Part shown: piece after piece, positions 15,901-21,434 of the stretch
How the letters are laid out: every line of letters begins with the position of its first letter
Numbering within the stretch: position 1 is the stretch's first letter
Assembly: GCF_003226535.1 (NCBI RefSeq)
Contig: NZ_QKOB01000016.1
Location: 1-44,179 of the forward strand
Reading direction: 5' to 3'
DNA from: Meiothermus sp. Pnk-1
GTDB lineage: Bacteria > Deinococcota > Deinococci > Deinococcales > Thermaceae
Length of the DNA: 44,179 nt
The notes under the pieces: model-generated
What the model was told of the DNA's origin: nothing
Databases searched by the model: none
What the model saw: the letters and a program-made list of their open reading frames with translations, nothing else
Made by a program: the position numbers and the translations under genes

Positions 15901-15922
15901 GTGGGAGGTGGTGGAGCTATGA
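12890..15922 (+). CDS. Primase-polymerase / SF3-like helicase fusion, element replicase
   Basis: Large replication protein (1010 aa) starting at a GTG with AAGGGGG upstream. Residues ~1-165 resemble the primase-polymerase domain of NrS-1-type mobile-element proteins (GLGFVLGDGITGIDLDWKE with the acidic metal residues, then SPSGKGCHILLHGKLP). Residues ~200-285 resemble the helix-bundle domain that follows it (YRSQSEADLALAGHLMFWCG to KWDEKHHADGRTYGQATL). Residues ~480-670 form a DUF927/D5-like ATPase: Walker A SGPTGARKTS from residue 527, Walker B LLLIDDYAP (D577, D578), and a sensor-like GSLLITGEDLP. The last ~110 residues are a disordered linker of TGN and VPG repeats encoded by the 10-bp motif array, with a short acidic end. 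Inferred role: origin-specific priming and unwinding for the excised element. Confidence 0.82.
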   Translation: MRPERIPSSLRALERWTLWRYEERDGRKTKVPYRPDGTLAKSNDPATWCSLDDALKALKTGRFAGLGFVLGDGITGIDLDWKEYPGEGVPTEARTIVDRLDSYVEWSPSGKGCHILLHGKLPEGCRNRKQLAPGVELEVYDRGRFFTFTGHRWEGYPDDLQECQTELEALLADLELLVSTALAPAPAPAPHPVALDDKALLEKAFAAKNGADVRRLWEGDTSGYRSQSEADLALAGHLMFWCGNDTARADRLFRQSKLYRPKWDEKHHADGRTYGQATLEKARSSSPYNPQHPHVAGAGPRTPLDERTGGGQVLGEPRYKVEHGQILAAKVEGRGEAQAVTYYPLSNFAAAIRREVVATDGLESEVLFELEGYTATGRALPVAQVRAAEFASMNWVTKHWGSEAVVQPGQGAKDHLRAAIQYLSLGLTTRATVHKHLGWAKVGGHHVYLHAGGGIGPDGAVPGLEVDPGRALSGFILPEPPTGEAEREAILQLWELRHLAPARVTVPLILYSLAAPLGHTPFSLYLSGPTGARKTSLALVLQSLWGGHDAPPTGWEATANALEGSAFTAKDSLLLIDDYAPQNAEGRQKELQAKAARLLRNQGNGVGRLRMRADGSLAPDKPPRGSLLITGEDLPPGHSVRARCLFLELERGDVDLERLSRAQALARDGVYAQALGAWVRYLARALEDHQARLTRRVAELRPRWSAEHGRTTDALARLHATWETYRVYAATVGVELQALEAGVLEALEQVRTAQAQHHKDADPAERFGALLFAALRMGRAHLVPTDWRAGQSVEDYLTHPASWGWQYHEPTSSSDFAAGVWRPQGPAIGWIPSDPETHGIYLDPKAAYAVLARLAGETGEPLPTERTLWKRLGEAGAIRTQADGESVRYQARVRIGGELHRVVHVLGPYIGKTGNTGNNTTNTVQDDTKPVPGFSSVPGSDREQNPDPDTPPVVFPEATGNNPETGNSLNSVQDDKNSPVPGVPGFADRRPLGFAQPPEDEDGEWEVVEL
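15626..15844. repeat. Ten-copy inverted iteron array inside the replicase gene
   Basis: ACCGGGAACA occurs at 15626, 15635, 15711, 15764 and 15782. Its complement TGTTCCCGGT occurs at 15679, 15697, 15750 (last base differs), 15826 and 15835. The outer pairs are overlapping tandem dimers in opposite orientation. GTCCAGGACGAC occurs at 15659 and 15803 on either side of the core. Inner copies at 15697/15711 form a perfect inverted repeat with a 4-nt gap, and 15750/15764 a near-perfect one. The arrangement is close to mirror-symmetric and looks like an initiator-binding array (putative origin) or a strong single-strand folding site. Confidence 0.8.
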
Positions 15923-16233
15923 ACCCCTGGGCCATCCTCACCGCCCAGGTGCCCCAACTGGTGGCCCGGCTCGAGGCCCACCCCCACCCCCTACTCACCG
16001 TGGAGGTTGACGGCGAGGTGGTGGCCCGGCTGGTGCGTCCAAGCCGGGCTGACCTCGAGGCCCACGCCCGGTGGCCGGGGATGCCCCGGCTCACCGCCGA
16101 GGGGTGGCTGCTCAAGGCGCTGGGCAAACTGGCGCACCGGTGCCCAACCCCACAGGTGAGTGTGGCCTTGTATGCGGGCCGCACCCGGGTTGCGCTGGTG
16201 CAACGCAAGCGGGAGGCGACCTATGCCCGGTAG
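15919..16233 (+). CDS. Small element protein of unknown function (104 aa)
   Basis: The start ATG overlaps the replicase stop codon (ATGA), indicating translational coupling. No recognisable domain. An N-terminal helix (WAILTAQVPQLVARLEAH) is followed by strand-like segments (LLTVEVDGEVVARLVRP and VSVALYAGRTRVALVQRK), so an alpha/beta fold is likely. A basic C-terminus (RKREATYAR) could contact nucleic acid. It sits between the replicase and a nuclease, which suggests an accessory replication or recombination role, but this is only from context. Confidence 0.6.
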   Translation: MNPWAILTAQVPQLVARLEAHPHPLLTVEVDGEVVARLVRPSRADLEAHARWPGMPRLTAEGWLLKALGKLAHRCPTPQVSVALYAGRTRVALVQRKREATYAR

Positions 16234-16528
16234 AGCCCCCAAACGCAAGGGTGACCGCGTGGAGCGCGAGGTGGTCACGCTACTGAAAGCCCACGGCCTC
16301 GAGGCCCGCCGTGTACCACTTTCCGGTGCTGCCCCCGGCTGGAGCGGTGACGTGGTAGTCACGCTGCCCCGGATAGGGACAGCGCGGGTTGAAGTTAAGA
16401 GCCGCAAACACTTCAAGACCCTCGAGGGCTGGCTTGAAGGTAGCGACCTGCTGGTGCTCAAGCCCGACCGCAGGCCGCCCCTGGTGGTGCTGCCCCTGTC
16501 GCGGTTGCTCGAGGTGTTGGATGAGTAA
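16223..16528 (+). CDS. PD-(D/E)XK nuclease, Holliday-junction-resolvase-like
   Basis: A 101-aa protein with the arrangement of small PD-(D/E)XK resolvases: N-terminal basic helix KRKGDRVEREVVTLLKAHG (conserved Glu), then RRVPLSGAAPGWSGDVVV with the metal-binding Asp, and RVEVKSRK giving the E-x-K pair. The C-terminal part (WLEGSDLLVLKPDRRPPLVVLPLSRLL) matches the second half of archaeal Hjc and phage resolvases. It overlaps its upstream neighbour by 11 nt with GGGAGG before the ATG. In the element it probably resolves or trims replication and recombination intermediates. A VRR-NUC-type nuclease is the alternative. Confidence 0.72.
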   Translation: MPGRAPKRKGDRVEREVVTLLKAHGLEARRVPLSGAAPGWSGDVVVTLPRIGTARVEVKSRKHFKTLEGWLEGSDLLVLKPDRRPPLVVLPLSRLLEVLDE

Positions 16529-17192
16529 GTACCCCAAACTCTCAGAGGCCCTGCACCGCTTGCTCGAGGCTGGCCCCTGGACGGGCACACCCCGCGACCT
16601 GTGGAAGGCCCTCGAGGGCTACCGGCAAGAGCCCTGGCCCGCTAACCCGGTAGCCCTGTCCTTGTGGTTGAGGCATCACGCTCACCGGCACGGGCTGGGG
16701 GTGACGCTAGGCCACAATGGAGAACACCGGTTTGTGCGTCTAGCACGTGTGTCTAACGGGTTAGTGCCCAATCCGGTATCGGCGCATAGCGCCGCGTTTC
16801 GCAAGATAGCGCAACAACCCCGCACCGGCGAAGTGGAACATAACGGAACAGAATCACAACCCGTCACCGGGGTTCCGGGACATACCGGGACACCCCCCGA
16901 TTTCTGGAGCTTCACGAGCTGGCCCGAGCTCGAGGCCGCCCTGCCACGAATCCTCGAGGCCCTGGGCCCTCGAGGCCCGTTCACCCTGGCCTTCAAACAG
17001 ATGAGGCCATACGGACCCGGTACCACCAGCACCGGCAACGAGGCCCGGTACCTACCCGCGCTGGTGCGCGACTGGGCTGCCCGGCACCCTGACGCGCTCG
17101 AGATTCGCCTGTGGCCCAGGTACGTGGATATCGTCCGCGAGTGGCCGCTGGACGGTGCTACACCGCTTGTCCCAGACACGACGGGGGGCTAA
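16521..17192 (+). CDS. Element protein with winged-helix-like N-terminus and iteron-like linker
   Basis: A 223-aa protein of no recognised family, overlapping the nuclease gene by 8 nt. Residues ~1-75 (LHRLLEAGPWTGTPRDLWKALEG, then PVALSLWLRHHAHRHGLGV, HRFVRLAR) resemble the small winged-helix modules found at the C-terminal end of primase-helicases of other elements. A linker containing PVTGVPGHTGTPP follows, encoded by a small cluster of GGGACA/GGAACA direct repeats. The C-terminal ~95 residues (WSFTSWPELEAALPRILEAL to VDIVREWPLDG) are unknown. The similarity of its linker to the replicase linker suggests the two proteins act at the same DNA motif (inference). Confidence 0.6.
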   Translation: MSKYPKLSEALHRLLEAGPWTGTPRDLWKALEGYRQEPWPANPVALSLWLRHHAHRHGLGVTLGHNGEHRFVRLARVSNGLVPNPVSAHSAAFRKIAQQPRTGEVEHNGTESQPVTGVPGHTGTPPDFWSFTSWPELEAALPRILEALGPRGPFTLAFKQMRPYGPGTTSTGNEARYLPALVRDWAARHPDALEIRLWPRYVDIVREWPLDGATPLVPDTTGG

Positions 17193-17199
17193 GTGGATA

Positions 17200-17225
17200 T
17201 TTCCCCTAATGCAAATTAGCGGAAA
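17200..17225. promoter_or_regulatory. 26-bp palindromic operator upstream of the RHH-integrase operon
   Basis: TTTCCCCTAAT and ATTAGCGGAAA are inverted around GCAA with a single mismatch. The palindrome lies 8 nt after the upstream stop codon and just upstream of the expected -35 position for the -10 box at 17250, where a repressor or activator would act. Confidence 0.6.
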
Positions 17226-17249
17226 TGTTTTCATTGAGTCCCACAATGC

Positions 17250-17255
17250 TATGAT
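17250..17255 (+). promoter_or_regulatory. Leaderless -10 box of the RHH-integrase operon
   Basis: TATGAT ends 6 nt before the ATG at 17262 with no Shine-Dalgarno sequence. No good -35 hexamer is seen at 17 bp, consistent with activator dependence. Confidence 0.5.
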
Positions 17256-17261
17256 GAATCT

Positions 17262-17501
17262 ATGCCCAACAGAGAACACCATGTGGCTAGGGTACGCCCA
17301 TCCAAAGAGCGCCGCCTGGCCGCGCTGGGGCTCGAGCCCTTAGCCCCTAACGAGGTCAGCGCTCGAGTCAGAATGCGGCTGGACAGGGAGGTGGCCGCCC
17401 TGCTCGAGGGGCTAACCCCCGCTCAACGCGGTGAGGTGCTGGTGGCCGGACTCAAGGTGCTGGGATTTTTGCGGGAGGCCGGAGATGGCGAGGCGGGGTA
17501 A
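17262..17501 (+). CDS. Small putative ribbon-helix-helix regulator of the element
   Basis: A 79-aa protein. The core SARVRMRLDREVAALLEGL followed by AQRGEVLVAGLKVLGFL has the strand-helix-helix pattern of CopG/MetJ-type DNA-binding proteins. The basic N-terminus (RVRPSKERRLAALG) is unusual for the fold and may be a second DNA contact. It overlaps the integrase start by 17 nt, so both are made from one transcript. The 26-bp palindrome 36 bp upstream is its most likely target. A repressor that controls integrase, or an integrase accessory factor, is inferred; the fold assignment is tentative. Confidence 0.55.
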   Translation: MPNREHHVARVRPSKERRLAALGLEPLAPNEVSARVRMRLDREVAALLEGLTPAQRGEVLVAGLKVLGFLREAGDGEAG

Positions 17502-18663
17502 AGGTGGCGGGACGACCTACTACCACAAGGGCTCGAGGCGCTGGTGCGCTGAACTGAACCTGGGCTTTGACGCCCAGGGCAAGCCGCTACGGGTGCGGGC
17601 CTACCACAAGACCCGCCGGGAGGCCGAGGCGTGGCTGGCCGAACAGGCCGCCCTATACCACAAGGGGCTGCTGGCCGACCCCAGCAAGCTCACCCTGAGG
17701 GAGTGGGCGGAAAGGTGGCTCGAGCGCAAGGCCAAGGAGGTGCGCCCACGCACCGCCGAGCTGTACCGGCTCGAGCTGTCCTACGCCCTGCCCTCGCTCA
17801 AAGACCCCGAGGCCCGCGACCCGTTAGGCGCGAAGCCCCTGCAAGACGTGAAGCCCGCCCACCTCCGCGCGGTGCTGGACGGGCTCATGGAGCGTTACAG
17901 CCTGCGCACCGTGAAGATGGTGCGGCAGAAGCTCCACACCCTCTTTGAGGAAGCGCTGCACCTCGAGCTTATCTACAGAAGCCCCGTCGCGCCGGTGCGG
18001 ATCAAGGCCCCCAGGGGACAGGCCAAGCCCAAGGCCGGTAGAGCCCTCGAGCCCCACGAGCTGAGCGCCCTGCTCGCCGCCCTCGACCAGCACCAAGACC
18101 CCCGCACCGCGCTAGCCCTGCGGTTGATGCTGGCCTGTGGCTTGCGCCGGGGTGAGGCGCTGGGGCTGCAATGGGCTGACCTCGACCTCGAGGCCGGGAC
18201 GCTCACCGTGCGCCGGGCCTGGACGGAGAACGGCAACCACAGGGGGGTAAGCCTGCCCAAGACCGCCACATCCGAGCGTACCGTGCCTATCCCTCACGCC
18301 ACCCTCGCGCGCCTGAAAGCCTACCGGCTGTGGTACACCGAGCGGCTGGGAGACCCGAGGCCGGATAGCTGGCTTTTTCCCGGCAACGACCCCAGCAAGC
18401 CGCTCAACCCCCACGCGCCCAACTGGGCCTTGAAACGGATCACCGAGCGGCTGGGTATTCCACCGCTTCGAGTCCACGACCTCAGGCACTCCTACGGTAG
18501 CCACATGCTGGCCCAGGGTGCCCCCCTCGAGCTGGTGGCCGAACGCATGGGCCACGCCAACCCCAATATCACCCTGGAAACTTACAGACATTTGCTCGAG
18601 CACGAGCGCCGGGGTTGGGTCCTTGACCCCGAGGATTTGCTGGCCCCTCGAGCCAAGGCTTGA
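17485..18663 (+). CDS. Tyrosine recombinase/integrase of the tRNA-Trp element
   Basis: A 392-aa phage-type integrase that would cut and rejoin attP and the tRNA-Trp attB. The N-terminal arm-binding region (GGTTYYHKGSRRWCAELNLG, residues ~7-55) is AP2-like, followed by a SAM-like core-binding domain (LTLREWAERWLERKAKEV, about residues 70-170). The catalytic domain has R221 (CGLRRGEALGLQW), H331 and R334 (HDLRHSYG), H357 (MGHANPNITLETY) and nucleophile Y367. The ATG at 17485 is chosen because GGGAGG precedes it and the upstream in-frame codons overlap the RHH gene. It ends 3 nt before the right arm sites and 75 nt before the tRNA 3' end. All catalytic residues are intact, so the element may still be mobile. 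Confidence 0.95.
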   Translation: MARRGKGGGTTYYHKGSRRWCAELNLGFDAQGKPLRVRAYHKTRREAEAWLAEQAALYHKGLLADPSKLTLREWAERWLERKAKEVRPRTAELYRLELSYALPSLKDPEARDPLGAKPLQDVKPAHLRAVLDGLMERYSLRTVKMVRQKLHTLFEEALHLELIYRSPVAPVRIKAPRGQAKPKAGRALEPHELSALLAALDQHQDPRTALALRLMLACGLRRGEALGLQWADLDLEAGTLTVRRAWTENGNHRGVSLPKTATSERTVPIPHATLARLKAYRLWYTERLGDPRPDSWLFPGNDPSKPLNPHAPNWALKRITERLGIPPLRVHDLRHSYGSHMLAQGAPLELVAERMGHANPNITLETYRHLLEHERRGWVLDPEDLLAPRAKA

Positions 18664-18665
18664 GC

Positions 18666-18692
18666 CCATAAACCGTAGAATCACCGTAAAAC
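18666..18692. promoter_or_regulatory. Putative integrase arm-type site, right end
   Basis: CCATAAACCGTAGAA followed by TCACCGTAAAAC matches the block at 11246-11271 near the left end. It lies directly after the integrase stop codon. Confidence 0.55.
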
Positions 18693-18698
18693 GACCAG

Positions 18699-18726
18699 CC
18701 CGAGGGCAAGGCACCCTCGGGTTTTT
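18699..18726 (+). terminator. Rho-independent terminator of the integrase operon
   Basis: An 8-bp stem CCCGAGGG / CCCTCGGG with a 7-nt loop is followed by TTTTT. It separates the element operon from the oppositely oriented tRNA-Trp. Confidence 0.88.
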
Positions 18727-18727
18727 G

Positions 18728-18782
18728 CGTCCTGGACTGGCGGGCCGTGAAGGATTCGAACCTCCGACACCTCGTTTTGGAG
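18728..18782. repeat. attR: 55-bp direct repeat within tRNA-Trp
   Basis: Identical to 11088-11142. The element supplies the tRNA 3' part here, restoring an intact tRNA gene; identity ends at the anticodon. Confidence 0.88.
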
Positions 18783-18814
18783 ACGAGTGCTCTACCGGGC
18801 TGAGCTAACGGCCC
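18738..18814 (-). tRNA. tRNA-Trp (anticodon CCA)
   Basis: A 77-nt cloverleaf on the minus strand: acceptor GGGCCGT / ACGGCCC, D arm GCTC / GAGC, anticodon stem CTCGT / ACGAG with loop CTCCAAA (anticodon CCA), T arm GGAGG / CCTTC with TTCGAAT loop, discriminator G and encoded CCA. It is the attachment site of the adjacent element, which overlaps it from the anticodon to the 3' end. It has its own promoter upstream, so it is not disrupted. Confidence 0.97.
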
Positions 18815-18847
18815 TTAGTTTATCCAGCGACACTGCTGGCGCATAGG

Positions 18848-18876
18848 ATTCTAGCATAGCAACTTCTTGGCGGCAA
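18848..18876 (-). promoter_or_regulatory. Promoter of tRNA-Trp
   Basis: On the minus strand TTGCCG (18871-18876), a 17-bp spacer and TAGAAT (18848-18853) form a good sigma-70-type promoter about 30 nt upstream of the tRNA 5' end. The rest of the 209-nt gap up to the MerR gene shows nothing else except the MerR promoter. Confidence 0.7.
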
Positions 18877-18975
18877 CCGAGCCCCGGGCAACCCGGTAAA
18901 TCGCACCACGGTCACGCCCGGCAACTTCATCACACCAATAGTCACCAGCACAGTGCCAATATCACCCCCTAAGGC

Positions 18976-19008
18976 TTGACGTGAAGTTGACTTTACGTGG
19001 CCTAATAG
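18976..19008 (+). promoter_or_regulatory. MerR-type autoregulated promoter
   Basis: TTGACG (18976-18981) and TAATAG (19003-19008) are separated by 21 bp, longer than the normal 17. The spacer is filled by a 20-bp imperfect palindrome starting ACGTGAAGT and ending ACTTTACGT (18979-18998). A stretched spacer holding a palindrome is the hallmark of MerR-controlled promoters. Confidence 0.6.
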
Positions 19009-19023
19009 GGCTCGAGGCACGCC

Positions 19024-19722
19024 ATGGCAGCGGATACGTTTCCTCCACCAAAGTTTTCCAAGGCTAGGTTCGAGTCCATCCTCCGAGAACAAGCCAAAGT
19101 GTTCAGCCAAAACCTAAACTTTAGAAACGCGATGTTGGCCTTGGCGGGTTCCGATGAGAATGCCCAGGCGTTTTTTCAGCTCCCAGGGGTCGGAATTGGA
19201 GCCTTCGCCAAAATGGTTAACCTGCCGGTCTCGACGGTACGCCACTATATTCGGCTGGGCCTGATCGAACCCTGGGAGGTAGAAGGGCGTTACCGCTTCC
19301 AACCTGTGAACGTGCGTCAAGCTCAGACGGTGCGGATGTGGCGTGAGTTGGGAATGAGCCTAGAAGAGATCGTTCGGCGCAAGCAAAAACAGCGTCAAAC
19401 CGATCCCACGCTGATACTCAAAGATTTGATCCAGAAAGTACCTCACGATACGGGGCAGACGGGCGCTTTAGGCATCGCTTTGGTACGACAGGAAGTCAAA
19501 AACCACGAGCTTCACATGCACACCGACATCTGGAGCGGCAATCAGCTGCCTGACCCGAACCCCCAGATCGCCGAGGAAGCGGCTCGCCTCCGCGAGATCA
19601 TGCACGAGTTGCGCGAGGAATACCGAGCCGTGCGGGAGCGTCTCGAGAAGAAAAAACTCGAGATCGAGGAGCGAATCTCCCAGGTGCGGCACATCGAAGA
19701 CGAACTCTATAAGGGGGTTTGA
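19024..19722 (+). CDS. MerR-family transcriptional regulator
   Basis: A 232-aa DNA-binding regulator. About 55 residues precede the MerR helix-turn-helix (FAKMVNLPVSTVRHYIRLGLIEPW, EGRYRFQPVNVRQAQTVRMW, LGMSLEEIVRRKQ). The rest includes a polar middle (HELHMHTDIWSGNQLPDPNP) and a C-terminal coiled coil (about residues 180-230, EEAARLREIMHELREEY, RERLEKKKLEIEERISQV) that would dimerise it. The ligand is unknown; the His-rich middle could bind a metal. It probably regulates itself through the palindromic promoter just upstream and is coupled to the 69-aa gene that follows. Confidence 0.8.
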   Translation: MAADTFPPPKFSKARFESILREQAKVFSQNLNFRNAMLALAGSDENAQAFFQLPGVGIGAFAKMVNLPVSTVRHYIRLGLIEPWEVEGRYRFQPVNVRQAQTVRMWRELGMSLEEIVRRKQKQRQTDPTLILKDLIQKVPHDTGQTGALGIALVRQEVKNHELHMHTDIWSGNQLPDPNPQIAEEAARLREIMHELREEYRAVRERLEKKKLEIEERISQVRHIEDELYKGV

Positions 19723-19724
19723 AG

Positions 19725-19934
19725 GTGAAACCCTGGATTTTATTTGAAGAAGAAGCCGCCCGTAAACTCGAAGCTTACCGGTCTGAAGCGGAAGCGACAC
19801 GTCAGCTCGAGGCCAAATCTTTGCGCCGATGCATCGCCGAGATGCTGGTAGGGCTGGCCTGCCGGGTTGACCCAGGGATCGGCTCCCCACCTAAAGCTAC
19901 TGGGCCAATACCCAGGCCATCTCGAGCAAGCTAG
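19725..19934 (+). CDS. Small unknown protein coupled to the MerR gene
   Basis: A 69-aa frame starts at a GTG 3 nt after the MerR stop codon, with AAGGGGG upstream at good spacing. The first ~45 residues (WILFEEEAARKLEAYRSEAE and onward) are helical and charged; the end is Pro/Gly-rich. It overlaps the 3' end of the convergent pfkA by 38 nt, and the tail is encoded by that overlap. No family is recognised. It is plausible as a partner of the regulator, but a spurious frame cannot be excluded. Confidence 0.45.
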   Translation: MKPWILFEEEAARKLEAYRSEAEATRQLEAKSLRRCIAEMLVGLACRVDPGIGSPPKATGPIPRPSRAS

Positions 19935-20868
19935 CATCCAAAGGCTTCTTGCTCGCCACCACCTCGCCTAAGGGGGTGCTGCTGATCTCTCCTTTGAGCA
20001 AACCCATTAAGATGCCATGCTGTCCCTTCGCCAACCGGGTGACCGCTCCGAAGCCCAGCCGGGTGGCCAACAGCCGGTCGAACGCCCCCGGGATCCCGCC
20101 CCGCTGGACGTGGCCCAGGATGGTACTGCGCAGGTCGAAGCCCAGCCGGGCCTGGTGTTCGCGGAAGTAAGCCATCAGTTCCTCGGCCCCGTAGCGGGCC
20201 CCCTCCGCAACCACCGCGATGGCGTGGGCCTTGCCCCGCTCGTAAGCCCCGCGGAGCCGCGCGGCGACCTCCTCAGGGGGGGTATCCACCTCGGGAACCA
20301 CCACCACCTCGGCCCCCCCGGCGAGCCCCGACATCAGGGCCAGATAACCGCAGTCGCGCCCCATCACCTCCACCAAGAAGGCCCGGCGGTGGCTCGAGGC
20401 TGTAGTTTTCAAGCGGTCAATGGCTTCCAGGGCGATGTTGAGGGCGGTGTCCACCCCGATGGTGATCTCTGATCCGTAGAGGTCGTTGTCGATGGTGGAA
20501 GCCACCCCCACCACCGGGAAGCCCAGCTGCGAGAGGGCGTAAGCCCCGGTTTGGGAGCCGTTCCCACCGATCACCACCAGCGCCTCGATCCCTTTGGCCT
20601 CGAGGTTAGCCAAGGCCACCTTGCGCCCTTCCTCGGTCTTGAATTCCAGGCTGCGGGCGCTGCCTAGCATGGTCCCACCCTGCTGGATGATGCCGCCCAC
20701 GTCGCGGGCCGAGAGCGAGTTCATCTCGCCTGCGATCAAACCGGCGTACCCCTGGCGTACCCCGAAGACTTCCCAGCCCTGATCCAGCCCGCCTCGCACC
20801 ACCGCCCGGATGGCCGCGTTCATGCCGGGGGCATCGCCCCCGCTGGTGAGTACCGCGATGCGTTTCAT
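19897..20868 (-). CDS. pfkA: 6-phosphofructokinase with unusual active-site residues
   Basis: Glycolytic kinase converting fructose 6-phosphate to the 1,6-bisphosphate. TSGGDAPGMNAAIRAV opens the ATP fold. The protein aligns without gaps to E. coli numbering around the active site. There, N103 replaces the Mg-binding Asp (GGNGS instead of GGDGS), G104 is of the ATP-using type, and A123-S124 replace Pro-Gly before T125 and D127 (STIDND). The 6-phosphate site (EVMGRDCGYLAL, GHVQRGG) is intact. Length is 323 aa. The -10 box CATAAT on the minus strand lies 5 nt before the ATG. The fold is secure; the substitutions leave activity, phosphoryl donor or regulation open. Confidence 0.9.
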   Translation of the reverse strand: MKRIAVLTSGGDAPGMNAAIRAVVRGGLDQGWEVFGVRQGYAGLIAGEMNSLSARDVGGIIQQGGTMLGSARSLEFKTEEGRKVALANLEAKGIEALVVIGGNGSQTGAYALSQLGFPVVGVASTIDNDLYGSEITIGVDTALNIALEAIDRLKTTASSHRRAFLVEVMGRDCGYLALMSGLAGGAEVVVVPEVDTPPEEVAARLRGAYERGKAHAIAVVAEGARYGAEELMAYFREHQARLGFDLRSTILGHVQRGGIPGAFDRLLATRLGFGAVTRLAKGQHGILMGLLKGEISSTPLGEVVASKKPLDASLLEMAWVLAQ

Positions 20869-20873
20869 AAGCT

Positions 20874-20879
20874 ATTATG
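20874..20879 (-). promoter_or_regulatory. Leaderless -10 box of pfkA
   Basis: CATAAT on the minus strand ends 5 nt before the pfkA ATG, with no Shine-Dalgarno sequence in between. Confidence 0.5.
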
Positions 20880-20909
20880 CCCTCTTTGGCCAGGGCTCGA
20901 GCCCTGCGT

Positions 20910-21434
20910 TCAGAACCCGCTCATCTCTTCTTGCCGCAGCAGTTGCCATACCCGCTCGCCCCAGGCCCGCACCGCGTCCCAGTCGCGCCAGTCACCCTCG
21001 GGGAAACCCTTCTTGGTCAGCATCAGCCGAATCACCGGGGAGAGCTTGCCCTTGTCCAAGGCCCCGGCGAACAAGCCGATATCTACCGGCTCGACCAGAG
21101 CCCGCACCGGGCGCAGATATCCCAACCCTTCTTGGGCACGCTGGGGGGTGTCGTTGGCCAGGGTCATGGACACCAGGTAGTAAAACACTGGGATCTTTCG
21201 CAACTCCTCCTGGTGGCGCCGCACGAATTCTATGGCCTCGGGCAGCCACATCTCCTCACGCACCGCGCTCCCTAGAATCGCTGCCACATACCGGCCAAGG
21301 TCATCCACGTCCTCCATGCGTTTGACCTCGACCTGAGCTCCCCGACGAGCCATCCCCGCGCCCAGGGCTTCGGCGATCTCCCGGGTGGTGCCGGTGCGGG
21401 TCGCATAGGCGATCAGAATTGGTTTATCGGTCAT
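20910..21434 (-). CDS. Flavodoxin-domain protein (HemG-like)
   Basis: A 174-aa FMN-binding flavodoxin-fold protein. The phosphate loop is YATRTGTTREIAEAL near the N-terminus (usually T-x-T-G-x-T), and the second FMN loop is in AILGSAVREEMWLPEAIEFV. The rest (VFYYLVSMTLANDTPQRAQ, GLFAGALDKGKLSPVIRLML) follows the pattern of flavodoxin-like protoporphyrinogen oxidases and menaquinone-dependent HemG. The ATG at 21434 is chosen over an in-frame ATG 15 nt upstream because GAGGGGG precedes it. It is divergent from the sulfur operon and may supply it with electrons; that link is only from position. Confidence 0.75.
   Translation of the reverse strand: MTDKPILIAYATRTGTTREIAEALGAGMARRGAQVEVKRMEDVDDLGRYVAAILGSAVREEMWLPEAIEFVRRHQEELRKIPVFYYLVSMTLANDTPQRAQEGLGYLRPVRALVEPVDIGLFAGALDKGKLSPVIRLMLTKKGFPEGDWRDWDAVRAWGERVWQLLRQEEMSGF

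Larger units (their letters stand above)
11088..18782. mobile_element. Integrated element at tRNA-Trp (about 7.7 kb, no virion genes)
   Basis: It is bounded by 55-bp direct repeats that duplicate the 3' part of tRNA-Trp, with the tyrosine integrase next to the right end and the intact tRNA. All genes point right: an unknown protein, a winged-helix excisionase-like protein, a TEKQ-motif protein, a primase-helicase, two unknown proteins around a PD-(D/E)XK nuclease, a ribbon-helix-helix-like protein and the integrase. Most neighbours overlap by 4-18 nt, indicating a tight operon. There is no terminase, capsid, tail, lysis, relaxase or type IV secretion gene. It could be a phage satellite, an integrative plasmid or a decayed phage core; a satellite or integrative plasmid fits best. 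CTCGAG-rich sequence and GC content match the host, suggesting long residence in Thermales. Confidence 0.88.

Noticed and set aside
11088-18782. Complete prophage
   Set aside because: No terminase, portal, capsid, tail or lysis genes are present in 7.7 kb.
19897-20868. PPi-dependent phosphofructokinase
   Set aside because: Residue 104 is Gly and residue 124 is not Lys, so the PPi signature is absent.
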